A stretch of 64,000 bases of DNA from Gonium pectorale (Eukaryota > Chlorophyta > Chlorophyceae > Chlamydomonadales > Volvocaceae): the NCBI GenBank assembly GCA_001584585.1, contig LSYV01000053.1, positions 642,229 to 706,228 on the forward strand, in the 5' to 3' direction. Under the pieces are notes generated by a model that saw nothing but the letters and a program-made list of their open reading frames with translations, was not told the origin of the DNA and ran no database searches. The position numbers and the translations under genes are program-made. Below are positions 49,701 through 60,861 of the stretch, one piece after another. The stretch's first letter is position 1, and the number at the start of each line of letters is the position of its first letter.

Positions 49701-52700
49701 CAGCAACGCGAAGGCCACCGAACCGGGCATGTAGGCGTAAGGGGCTCACGCAGTGTGAGACGCCCCCCGCTGCACTGGAGGGCATTCTCACCGAGGGCGC
49801 CGTGTCCCGCTCCTTCGCCTGTCCGAATCCCTTACCCTCCAGGTTCGAACATGTGCCGGCGGTATCGCACCCCCCACCGTGTGCTATGGTATGCTGCAAA
49901 CTGCGCGCCGGCCGCAAGCACGGCCACCTGCGATAGTGACGAACGTTTCCGCCCCGCCCCCCTGATGCAGGGACGTGAACACGGACGTCGTGCGGCTCAA
50001 GGTGAGGGGACCGCCGCTCCGTGGACTGCGGCGACGCACGGGTCAGGAGGGACGCACTGCCCCTGGAACACGGTCTGAAGGACCATTGACCCCATGAACG
50101 CCTGGTCCCGCATGCTGGCTCTCACAAGGGCCTTGGTGCGGCCGGCAGTCCACTTGCCCTGCCGACCTCTTTGCCACTGCTGGTCTGTAAACCACAGTGG
50201 CAATGGCAGCTATGCTTTGCACTTTCCGTTTGTTTGCTGTTGGCCTCAGGTGTTTGACGAGGACCAGTTCCTGATGTTCAAGTGGAACGAGGCCATGGGC
50301 GAGGCCGTGCTGGACCTGGACGAGCTGGACGTCGACGACACGGCGGCGCAGGACTTCGAGCTCGACCTGAAGCTCCCCAACGCCCAGAAAAGTACGGCGG
50401 CATGGAGATGTCGTCGTACATTGCAATGCGACCTCCGAATGCTGGGTGCATGGAAACATGGTTGCACACGGTGGTGGCAAGCTGACGCGGCTGCGCCCGT
50501 GATGCGCTGGCGGTTCCCGGCTCGCGTCAGTCCTGCCCCTGCTCCGGTTGGGCATGCCCTCGACGCGCCCCTCACCGCAATCCCCCCTCCACCCCCCCCT
50601 CCTCCCTTGCCGCCGCAGACCAGCAGGCTGCACGCGGCAAGCTGCGCGTCCGCGCGCGCCTGATCGGCCCGCAGGCCTTCAGCCAGGCCGAGGACGACGT
50701 GCTCGCCTCCAGCCTCTCCAAGTCGCCCCTGGGGGACCTGACGCCCGTCGCCTACATCGACTGCACGGCGAGCGACACGCAGGTACGGCTTCGCGGTGTG
50801 CCGCCTTGTGTTGTACTGCATCGCTGGGCCGACACCGGCTGGTAGTGCTACCCCCGCAGAATGGGTGATCCGCCTTTACGCTCCATGGGAGGGAGGGGCG
50901 TCACGGTCGCTGTCCTTCCTTGCTCAAGCAGTGGTCTCGGCGTGCAGTCGCAGTCGCCTCTTAACCGATCACCCCTCCCTCAACCGCCCCCAACCATAAT
51001 CCGAACAGGCATGGATCTTCTGCAGCGACGACGCGGTGAAGGGCGGCCCCCAGGCGGCGGAGAAGGTCGCGGTCCTCGCCTTCCGGGGCACGGAGTCGGT
51101 GAGGGCAAAGGGCACGGTCCGTCGGACCGTCACGGGGAGGCGTCGGGCAACACCAACGCAGGCATGTGCGCCACCTGCGCTTCGTTTCCTGGCAGTACTT
51201 CAGGCGGTAGTGTACTAGAATCCGTCCAGTCTCCTGGTGTGCTGGCTGTGGGGCTCCTTCCGACCACGCCGCGAGACCCATCCGACCCACCCGCCTGCAC
51301 ATTCGGCTCTCCGGCAGGCCCCTGCAGCCGAGCTGAACGCTGCCCTTTCACGGGCCCTTTCACCGCCCGCAGTCCCAGCTGAAGGACGTGGTGACCGACC
51401 TGCGCCTGATCCCCACCCGGCTGGATGAGGAGAAGGTCGCCGGGAACCTCACCGAGTCTCTGGGGGTCACCTCGGGCAACCGCAAGGTAGGGGGCCGGGC
51501 TGGGCTGGGCTGGGCTGGGCGGTTCTGTGGCGCGCGCACCGAGGGGCCGGGCCGGGCTGGCAAGGGACACCACGCGGAGCACGTGCGTTCAGAGCGCAGG
51601 GCGCGTGCCATCCAGCCAAGATCTTCGGTGGCCCAGATCCCGCCACTGCCGCACATGCCGCCGTACAGATGAACGTGCACAAGGGCTTCCGCCTGGCGCA
51701 CGACAGCGTTTGGGACAACACGCTGGCGGTGCTCAAGACAGTGACGGGCGCCGGCCCCGCCGCCAACTGGCACGTGTACGTGACGGGCCACTCGCTGGGC
51801 GGCGCGCTGGCCACCCTGGGCGCGTACAAGCTGGCCAAGTCGGGGTGAGACTTCGGGGGATTCCCGCGTGCGGTGGGACATCCATCGACAAGCGGCGAGT
51901 GATTGTGCAAGGATTTCGGCGAGCTGCGTTGTCCGGTCTAGGGTCATCGGCCTAGGGGCGCCGCACTGGGCATCCCGGGTGCGTACGGGCTGATAGAGCG
52001 ATGGATGACCGATGCGTGTTGGGGTTTGCCTTAGGAGGCCTCTGGCCTGGGGGTCTGACTTGTGTATCGGATTTGCCCTCACTGCGTGCGGGAAGGTAGC
52101 TGTGCGGTCTTCAATCGAGTACCATCCGGCATGTTCGGTCCCAATGCCTGATTGGCTATGATGGGATGGTCGGCGTTACTATACGACCTGCCGCGTCATC
52201 GCTCGCCTCGCATCCAACTAACCGACCCACCAGTCGCTCCTAACCGACCAACCACCAACCACCGACCCGCAGCGTCGTCAAGAAGGTGAGCATGTACTCG
52301 TACGGCCAGCCGCGCGTGGGCAACAAGGCCTTCGCGGACGAGTTCAACGCCCTCATCTCCAACGCCTGGCGCTTCGCCAACGAGAACGACGCCGTGCCGC
52401 GGTACGTCAGTACGGCGTTTTGCATGCAGCCCGGGTCTCGCAGCCTAGGCCGGCCGGGCTTCGTCATCTTGTTACCGTAGTACGCGTCGTAACCGGTATG
52501 GGCAGGAGTTCCTTACCATGGGGCAGGGCCGGAGTACCTCGCCAACCACCACTATGCCCCTGCCACACGACCCTACACCCCGCGGCTTGCGGCCGCAGAC
52601 TGCCATCTGGGATCCGGCCCTTGAATTGGGCATCATAGCCTCGGGAGTCAGCTCAATTCAACGGCATTCTGTGAACTCGAAAACCTGAAACATGATGGCC

Positions 52701-53924
52701 GCTCCCATCTGCCCCTGCCCTCAACCGCCCTTCCAACCGCCCTCCCAACCGCCCCAACCGCCGCCTCAGCGTGCCGCGCCTGATGGGCTACTGCCACGTG
52801 GGCAAGCCCGTGCAGCTCAAGGACGGGGCGCTGCCCCGCATCTACAACCCCGAGACGCCCATCGGTGGGTCCGTGATTTGTCATGAGGTCACCGGGTGTG
52901 TCCGTGGGCTCCGCTCGCATGGCACTCGGGAACCCTCGCACTGGGGAGGAGCGGACGAAAACTAGAGGTTTGCCGCCCCGATTCGCGGAATGCGAAGGCA
53001 GGCTCGTCGTCTTCGTCAGCTTGCCAGGGTGTATGGGGCAGCTGGCGTGGGTGCAACTGTGTCCTCACCCACTTTTTAAAGCGCGGTGCCCCTGCAGAGC
53101 ATCCCCTTTACTTGCCCGCAACCGCAACCTGCCCAACCGCCGTTGTCACCGCCCTCTTCCTTACCCCCTGGCTGCTGCCGTTGCCCCCGCGCAACCACAG
53201 AGGGCAAGTGGATGTTCGAGCTGGGCAAGGACGTTGCGTCGAGCGCCGTGGACGGGGTGAGTGCGGCCTGCTTTGGGGGCGTGGTTGGCGGGGAGCAGCC
53301 GTTCTGGATGGGGTGGGTGCAGCTAGCACATGGGGACTGGCCCAGGGTGGCTTCCGGGACTGGCCCAGGGTGGCTTCCGGGAGTGCGTTCGGGTGGAGCC
53401 GGCGCGCGCGCAAGTGCGGTGCGCACGGCGCAGCGTCAGACTTCGGGTCGGAAATGCCATTGTTGACTGAGGGTCGGGGCGCGCTGGCCGTCGCGACTTC
53501 CGCCCACTACACACGCAAACTAGCATGCATGCATGCTGCCACACTGCTGGGGCTGCGACCAGGCACGTCGCCGTTCCGCTGCCGCTGCACCCCACACCAG
53601 ACACCACACCAGCGCACCTGCACGCCCGGCCGTGCTCGCATACCCCTCCGCCCACCTCCCACGCCTTTCATCCCTTGACACGTCGCGCCGCTTCCCCCCT
53701 CCCTTCCCCCCTCCCGGCGCCCCCTCCCGCAGCAACTCAAGAGCACGGTCGGCGCCATCGACTCGCAGCGCAAGGACTTTTGGCAGGACCTGTTCAGCGG
53801 CCGGGGCGTGAGCCAGCACATGGAGAACTTCTACGTGACCTTCCTGGAGCAGGCCTGCCGCGACGCCGCCAGCATCGCCGAGGCGGGCGCCCACCCCAGC
53901 GGCAACAGCGGCAGCAACAACTGA
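46702..53924 (+). CDS. Lipase C: double-C2, class 3 lipase family protein with extra introns (complete model)
   Basis: Third tandem paralogue, more divergent. Exons: 46702-46731, 46806-46876, 46962-47222, 47473-47703, 47964-48051, 48294-48372, 48835-48941, 49252-49310, 49461-49667, 49971-50001, 50250-50391, 50619-50782, 51009-51098, 51373-51486, 51669-51844, 52273-52401, 52770-52864, 53201-53256, 53733-53924; phases agree and give 773 residues. Triad: Ser600 in GHSLGGALA, Asp656 in NENDAVPR, His669 in CHVGKP. C2-1 has an insert (KSLGADALDLVPDAY) in its first calcium loop but an acidic third loop (DEDPKLIDSDDFLGE). C2-2 has NGKADPL and a third loop with few acids (FDEDQFLMFKWNEAMGE). Compared with A and B, three of their coding exons are split here by additional introns. 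The first two exons (MQLGNARRVW, then VTAGDK...) are the least certain; the TATATAA element supports them. Confidence 0.88.
53335..53380 (+). repeat. 23-bp tandem duplication in the last intron of lipase C
   Basis: Two adjacent identical 23-base units (53335-53357 and 53358-53380), each GACTGGCCCAGGGTGGCTTC plus CGG. They lie in the intron before the final exon. Confidence 0.85.
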
Positions 53925-55582
53925 GCGGGTTGCAAGCGGGCGGAAGTGAGCGGCAGGCGGAGGATAGCCTGGATAGGGCGGTGGCGAGACAGCACCAGAC
54001 ACTGCGACCACCAGCAGCGGCAGGGGCAAGGGCAGGAGCGGCAACAAAGCGAGAGGCAGGCTACTAGGGTAGAGCCGGGAGGAGCTTCAGCAGGCACCGA
54101 GGGAGCTAGGCCCCGGCTGCAACGCTGTTGTGCCGCAGCGCGCGGCCGCAGCGCGCGGCTGCAGCGCGCGGCAGTCAAGGAAGGCCGGAGGGACCCCAGC
54201 GATCCCGAGCGGCAAAGTCAGCCACTCACGTCCGCCGTGACCTCCGTAGATGTGGGCTAGCATGTCTGCAGCGTCCTGCCTTCTGCAGGTTGGGGCCAGC
54301 AGCTGAGCTTCCGCACCGCGGCGGCCATGCGCGTTGCCATGATGGCTCGCGAGGCCGGTGGGAGACCTGCCTGCGTGGATTCGCAGGAGCGGCGTGCGGT
54401 CCGGCCGTGCAGCGTTGGTGGGCGCGCAAGAGCTGGAACGGGCCCCCGGCAGCCTCCCATGGCCGTGGGCGCTTTGTTTGGTGGGCTACCTGCTACGGTA
54501 TGTGCAGGGGCGTGTTTCAACGGCCCAGTCGCCGTGTTGCTGCGTGCGTTTGAAGATTATTGCAGGGACGGATGCAGCGTGCTGCGGAAGTGTGCAGTCA
54601 TATGCCGATAATGCGAGGCGATATTGATAGCAGAGCATGATCCTGCTGTGCCGTGTGATGCAGCGGCACTCGTTGATGGGTTGATCAGGCTGGCAGTCAG
54701 GAGGTTGCATCCACAGAAGCTGTACGATCCTGGAGGGATGTCGGTTGTATCCCAGAAATGGCTGGTCCTGTGATGGATTTGTCCTGCGGTGTTTTGTCCT
54801 GCGGTGGCAGGGAGTCGGGCAGTCGCATCCACCGAAGATGTGAGATGTGGGGTTGTGCATGCTCTACCCCCCCCCCGGTTGCATGCTTGCATGTCGCATC
54901 GCATAGCATCGGGCGCTTTTGTTCGGGAGAAGATCCCGAAGTTCCAGGTCCGTGATCTTGCCGTGACCCATCGCTACTGTCTGTCGTACATATGTTGATT
55001 GGGGCGGTAACAGCGAGCACCAGTTTTTTTGGTTGTACCCAGAATGTTGCATCAACGTCTTGATCATCGTGATGTCCGTACAGTACCGTTCATGCCGTAC
55101 AATACTTTGCATGCAATGCGCACGCCCGGATGGAGCATCTCTACTGCAGCCGATACGTTTTGGATTCAACGTTGCGGGCTCCATGCACAATTGGTAGGCG
55201 ACGATGTGACTTTGGGGCAGTGCCCTGGTCTCGCGGGGGCTGCAGTCAGTGCAGGGGAGCCGTTCGCCATGATAGATGGCTGCGGCATGTGATCACTTGT
55301 AACGCTTGCACGTTTCTCGACCGTCCGTTACGTGAAGGAGGCCGGGGACTCTGCGTACGTTAACGTATGCGAGAGATATTGTACCGCAAGCTGTGGCTCA
55401 CACTCCAGCACGTTGCACGCCGCCCGCGCCACCACAAGGCGGCGACAGCCAAAGACCAGCAACACACGGGCACAGCTTCACACACGCACAGCTCCCTGTT
55501 CCTTAGTAGGTTTCTTCCATTATCCCAGCCAGCCGGCGCAGGCGAGGCCCTACCGAACGGACATGCCCAAGTGAAGTCCGAC

Positions 55583-55744
55583 AAACCGGGTAAGATGGTA
55601 AGCCGGTCTGTGGGGCTTTGGGGGCTGGGACGAACGTCACATGTCTTCCTCTGTACCCGCCCGCCCTAATGGAAACGTCGCGCCTTCGGACGTGTATGAC
55701 CGTAGAGGCGGGCTCCCTCTTTCTCTGCAGATTTTTCCTTTTTT
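55583..55744 (+). repeat. Dispersed repeat, copy C
   Basis: Near full-length match to copy A, from AAACCGGGTAAGATGGTA through the GGGACGAACGTCACATGTCT block, CTGTACCCGCCCGCCCTAAT and AACGTCGCGCCTTCGGACGT to GGCTCCCTCTTTCTCTGCAG and AGATTTTTCCTTTTTT. ACCGG/CCGGT still form the first inverted repeat. It carries CGTAGAGG between GACCG and CGGGCTCCC, shared with copy B but absent from copy A. Confidence 0.7.
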
Positions 55745-56130
55745 GTACGATGATACAAGCGCCGCCTCCGGCTGCTCAGCTTGCCTTGACCCATGGGACG
55801 GCCGTGCTCGCCAGCGCCGGCCCCATACTGCATACCGGTGCGCCTCCGGGCGATGTACATCAACGTGGTGTCCAAAACATGGTGACATGTTCGCTTAAGG
55901 TGGTGTTTTCGCACACCGGCCGACCGTCGAGCCCCCAGATGCAATTTCTCGAGCTCACCAAAAGACGCAAATATCTACCCGTTAATACTTGAGATACGAC
56001 ACAAGACTGTAATGCTCCACAACATGGACGTGCTTACCTTCAGAACTTCTTCTGAGCTCACTCGCTGAACGCTTCGGCCCCCATGAACATTACCGGAATG
56101 ATCGTTTCCGCCGCAACGTCTGTAATGTGG

Positions 56131-56140
56131 CTATAGATAG
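56131..56140 (+). promoter_or_regulatory. TATA-like element of the F-box/LRR gene
   Basis: CTATAGATAG about 80-90 bases upstream of the ATG at 56219 is at a suitable distance for a short leader. Confidence 0.4.
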
Positions 56141-56218
56141 GACTGGGCAGCCGAATCGGGGCCAGTGCCGGGAGATGCTCACAGTCTAGTCGGAGCCATA
56201 CACGGTTTACCTCTAGAA

Positions 56219-59200
56219 ATGAACTGCTCTACGGAAAACGCTGCTGCATCGGCGGCCTCCGCGAGCAGCGACCGTAGCCTCGCGGGGCTGCCCGATGGCG
56301 TCCTCGCGCGCATCGTGCAGGCCGCCGAGCCCGCCTCGCGTCGCCAGCTGCGCCTCACCTGCCGCTCCCTGCGCCCCATCGTCGACGCCGGCGCGGCCTC
56401 CCTCACACTCTCCCCCTGCAGCCTGCCGTACGCGCGCCCGCTGCCGGACTGGCTCCCCGAGCTCGCCTCGGCCACGCTCGCGCTGCACGACCTGGCCGAC
56501 CCAGCCAACGTCCTGCCCCGCCTCTCGCAGCTGCGCCTGGGGCAGCTCCCACGCCTCACCTCCCTCACCCTGGCCCTGGCGGCGGACCACGTCTTCCCGC
56601 CCGCCGCGCTGCCCGCGCTGGCCTCCATCATCCCGCCCTCCGTCACGCGCCTGGTCCTCACACACACGCTCGTCGGAGGCGGGCCCCCCAGCACTCGCGC
56701 CAGCCCAGCGGCCGCGGCCGGCGGCGCGGCGGCGCCCGTCGACACGGCCCGCGGCAGCGGAGGTGGACTTGCCGCCACTGCTAGCTCAGGGAGCAGTAGC
56801 AGCAGCGGCGGCGGCGGCGGCAGCCCCAGCGACGCCGGTGGCAGCGGCGGCGGCGCTGCCGCCGCGACGAGCCCCCCCTCCTCCAACCCCCTGCTGCTGC
56901 TGCTTCAGCCCGACCGCATTGCCGCCGGCGCCTACCGGCCCGCTGCCCGATCCCCGCGGCCGCCGCCGCCGCCGCCCCGCCTGGACCTGTGGGCCCTGCG
57001 CCGCCTGCTGTCCGACTGCCCCCACCTGCGGACCGTGCGGTTGGAGGGCGGCTGCTGGGTACGAAGCAAGGCAGACCTGCAAGCCCTGGCGGCACTCAGC
57101 CAGCCCCCAGCCGGCGCCGCCGCCGCCGCCGGCGGCAGCTGTGGCGGCAGCGTCGCCGTCGAGAGCATCCGCGGGCTCCACCTCGCCGCCGCCGACGGAC
57201 TGCAGGACCTGCCGTACGCGTTGGCGGCTTTGAGCGGGCTGTGCTCGCTGGACGTACAGCTGGTGGCGTCTGCCGCCGGCGGCGGCGGAGGCGGCGGGGC
57301 TGGCGGGGCCGGCGGCGGGGCCGAAGGCGGCGGAGGCGACGGCGGCGGCGGGCTGTGGGCGGACATGGCGGAGGTGGCGTACCTGTCGCTGGCGTCGGAG
57401 CAGCTGCGGCGGGGCCTGGCGGCGCCGGCTCTGAGCGGGCTGACGCGGCTGACGGTGTGCGAGTACCAGGTGCGCATCCCATCAGAGAGGTGGGGCGTGG
57501 GGGGGGGAGTGCAGGTGAGGGCGTCAGAATAGGAAAAGAAGGCCGTTCTCACTGGAGAGGCCTGAGGCGCATGCCGTCGGCGAGGGGGGTGAGGAGGATG
57601 AGGAGGATGGGGGTGAGGGGGGTCGGGGTGAGGGGGGTCGGGATGAGGAGGATGGGGGTGAGGGGGGTCGGGGTGAGGGAAGTCGGGTGAGGGGAAGGGG
57701 CGGCGCCTTCCGCGGGGGCCGGGGGCCGAGGGCCGCACCCCACTGAGGTGGGGCCGGAGCCTACCGCGACACCCCTTAATGGACACGTGTGCCGTGGGCA
57801 GCCATCGGCCCATCGCCCACCCCCACCCCCTCCCCTCCCACCGTCCCTCAGCCCCCGCCCTCCCCATTTTGCCCTTCTCCGTGTCCTTGTCCTTGTGCTT
57901 GTCCTTGCCCCTCGCTGCAGGGCAGCACGCCGTCGCTGCTGGAGGCGTTGTGCCGGCTGCCGCTGCTGGGCTACCTGGGGCTGGCGGCGTTGGACGACGC
58001 GCCGTACATCACGGACGAGCACCTGCAGGCGGGTGGGGGCACGGCCTTGCAGGCTATCGCACTGTACACACAGGCACATACACACACGCACACACACACG
58101 TTTAACAGACAAACAGGCACACACACACACACGACACCCCTTCGACTGCCTCTGGAGCTGGGTCCTACAACGACGCAACCACTTTCGCGCTTACGCTCGT
58201 CGCATGCGTTTTCCTTTCCCACACACAAGACAGACTTGGGCTTGGCTTTCGAGGCCCAGCCTCCCCGCAGGCGGAACTATCCCCGCAGGCGGTGGGGCGG
58301 TGGAGCGGTGGGGCGGTGGCGCTGCCGCATCTGGTGCCCCGAGCATGCACGGCTTTTCGCCAGCGCGCCTTTCCGCCGCGCGACCGCTCTGTGGGGCAGG
58401 GCTGCGGCCCCTGTCGCCCCCCCAGTGACCCGCATCACCACCGCCACTCCACCGCCACTCCACCCCACCCTACCCCACCCCACCCGCCCCCCGACCCAAA
58501 CGACCTCCCGCAGCACCTGGCGCAGCTGCCCAGCCTCCGCCACCTCGCGGTCGACCGACTCGACATTCGGGGCCTGCCGCCCGCCGCCGCCCACGCGCAG
58601 TACGACGGCGTTGACGGGCTGTACGGCAGCTACGGCGGTGGCGGCGGTGGCGGCTCGTACGGCAGCGGCGGCGGCCTGGGGGGCGTGAGCAGCGTGGTAC
58701 TCGCGGGTCTGACGGGCCTGGAGGTGGCGCTGGTGGCGCACTCGGTGCCGCGGCTGCCGCACGTCTTTCCGAACGGTGAGCTCTGCCGCAGCCGCAGACG
58801 AATCAACGGCTTATACGGTAGCCCTAGAAAACCGTGGTATGGCAAACGTAGGGAATGCGATTTGATGTCCCGAGCTGTCACTGAGGTCGGGGCGTGGCGG
58901 GTAGTGGCGGGGCGGCGCAGGGCGTGGGCCGTCGCTAGGTGTGGCGTTGGGCGCTTGCGTGGTAGGGGGATTGGAATTGGGATTGGGGTAGAGCGCAAGA
59001 GGGCAGCGCAGCGGCGCCGGGGCGGGAGGGGGCAGGCGGCTTCCCATCTCCACCGCCCACCACTCGCTTCTGTGGCCCTCGCCACCTTCCGCCCGCCTCC
59101 ATCCGCCCTGCTCTCTCCCTGTTGCTCTCCCAAGCCCGTGAGATGCCCGTATGGACGTGTGGACGTGTGGACATGTGGATGTGGTGCCGTGGTGCCGCCT

Positions 59201-60861
59201 TCGACTCCGTTGCGCCCTGTTCACATGCCCATGTGACCTTTGGCCACCCCCAACCCCCTTCGGGACGGGTCCGCGCTGGGACGACCAGAAACCCACGCCT
59301 CTAGTGACCCCCCATTACCACCTTGACCACCCTGCCCATGCCCCCGCACCCAAACCCCTCCTGGCCCCCCCCCACTCCGCTCCCCGCAGTGGTGTCGCTG
59401 CAGCTGCGCTGGCTGTGGGAGCAGGCCATGCGCAAGTTGGCGGGCTGGGGCGGCCTGGCCAGCCTGTCGCTCTCCAACCTGGACTGCTGCCTGGACTGGG
59501 GGCTGCTGCGCACGCTGGCGGGCCTTACGTCGCTGCAGGTCGGCGGTCGGGAGCGAGCGGGTCCGTGCGGCGCTCGTACGATGCCGTGCGGCGCTCGTAA
59601 GATGCCGTGCGGCGCTCGTGCGGCGTCCTTGCGGTGCCCCTTTTAGTGCGTTGCTTGGATTGGGCGCACGCGGTGTCGAGTGCGGCCCATGCCACCGTGC
59701 GCGGCCGGCCGTGGGCTGGTGGGTTAGGGATGTGTGGGGCGTGTGTTGGTGTGTGTTGAAACGAAACAACGCATACGATGAGAGTAAGCGCGAAAGGGTG
59801 GGTGGGTGGGGGTAGGGGGGGAGGAGGGTGTAGCTTCCACCCACGTAGCGCGAAGGTGCTGCCTTCTCGTGTGCACGGGGTCCGGCCCCGCGAGGCTGCT
59901 GGGGGAGTAGGCGAGTTGGCGCGTGGGGCAGCCTCGCCTGCCGGACCCTCCCCTCCGGGCGCGGACGCAGGAGGAGGAGTCAGGGGTCATGCCCCCAACC
60001 CCAGCCCCAACCGCCACGCCTTGACGGCCTGTCCTCACCCCCTTCACCTCCCTCCCCTCGCCACGCTGCCACGCGGCCCCCCCTCCCGTTGGCGCGGGCA
60101 AATGCTGTCGGCTTCCAGCCCGATCATATCAAACCCTGCTTTTTCTCGACCATCCGCCCCCCGCCCAGCTGTGCCGCGGCAGCAGCTACGAGCAGCTGGC
60201 CGAGCTGCTGTACCTGCTGCGGGCGCTTCCCCGCCTGGAGCTTCTGCGGCTGGGCGGCTGGCACTGCCTGCGCCACTCGGAGCCGGGCCGGATAGCCATG
60301 GGCGTCACGCGGGGGCTAGGCGGAGGCGGCGGAGGTGCAGGCGGAGCCGCCGCCGGCGCTCCGGCGGCGTCGTCCTCGGCCCTGACGGCGGCGTTTGCGG
60401 CGCTTGACCCCGACCTGCACCGCGCCTGGGCGCGCATTCGCGCCGCCCCCGATGCGCCCGCGGCCGCCAGCGCCGCGCTGTCGCTGCTCGGCCACGTGCC
60501 CCGACTGGCCGTGCTTGAGCTGGCGGACTGTGGCACGCCGCTGCTGCGGGGCCTGGCGGTGGCGGCGGCGGCAGCCGCCGACACCGACGGTGCCGCAGAC
60601 GGCGGCGGCGCTGCCCTCGGCGGCGGCGAAGGCAGCGGCAGCGAAGGCGGGCCGCTGGCGGCCCTGACGGAGCTGCGGTTGGTGCGGCTGCTGGATGTGG
60701 TGGCGGAGGACGTGGAGGAGGCGGTGGGGGCGCTGCCGGGGCTGCGGCGGCTGGCGGTGCTGGGGTGCTGGCCCGCGGAGGGGCCCGCGCTGCTTCGCTC
60801 GGCGCTGCTGCGGGAGCGGGGCGTTGACCTCACGTGGCGCCGCCTCAGCTCAGCCGGCTGA
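56219..60861 (+). CDS. F-box-like / leucine-rich-repeat protein (complete model)
   Basis: Residues about 20-60 look like an F-box (LAGLPDGVLARIVQ, then RRQLRLTCRSLRPIV), and the rest shows repeated leucine-rich segments (LPSLRHLAVDRLDI, LASLSLSNLDC, LRALPRLELLRLGGW, ALPGLRRLAVLGC). F-box/LRR proteins usually present substrates to SKP1-cullin ligases. Exons: 56219-57469, 57921-58028, 58514-58775, 59390-59538, 60169-60861, giving 820 residues in consistent phase if the second intron is GC-AG (CTGCAG/GCGGGT). The best GT donor near that site would put the LRR exon out of frame. The protein carries long Gly-, Ala- and Ser-rich inserts, for example residues about 160-230, which look disordered. 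I start at ATG 56219; the open frame begins earlier with GTG, which I do not use. The exact F-box assignment is moderate, the LRR assignment firmer. Confidence 0.78.
57589..57695 (+). repeat. G-rich minisatellite in the first intron of the F-box/LRR gene
   Basis: Irregular repetition of GATGGGGGTGAGGGGGGTCG and GATGAGGAG units across about 105 bases. The plus strand is almost free of C. It lies entirely within the intron between 57470 and 57920. Confidence 0.8.
58066..58136 (+). repeat. CA-rich microsatellite in the second intron of the F-box/LRR gene
   Basis: Interrupted (CA)n tracts with GTTTAACAGACAAACAGG in the middle. They lie just after the proposed GC donor. Confidence 0.8.
59563..59623 (+). 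repeat. 21-bp tandem repeat, three units, in the fourth intron of the F-box/LRR gene
   Basis: Units of CCGTGCGGCGCTCGTACGAT plus G at 59563, 59584 and 59605; the second differs by one base and the third is slightly shortened. They start 25 bases after the exon 4 donor. Confidence 0.85.

Larger units (their letters stand above)
53925..56218. other. Intergenic region between lipase C and the F-box/LRR gene
   Basis: No supported gene is seen. It starts with the 3' region of lipase C. The unit GCAGCGCGCGGC is repeated three times, with one-base changes, at about 54136-54173. The first TGTAA after the lipase C stop is at 55298, far downstream. A pair of similar segments containing GCATCCAC(A/C)GAAG lies near 54704 and 54826. 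Dispersed repeat copy C lies at 55583-55744, and a CTATAGATAG element near 56131 precedes the F-box/LRR gene. Confidence 0.55.

Noticed and set aside
56295..57233. 312-codon frame overlapping the first F-box/LRR exon
   Set aside because: It is a +1 shadow of a GC-rich exon; its Ser/Pro/Arg-rich translation has no family features, whereas the other frame encodes the F-box and leucine-rich repeats.
56932..57867. 311-codon minus-strand frame
   Set aside because: Antisense shadow across exon 1 and the G-rich minisatellite; the Pro/His-rich translation simply reflects the repeat.
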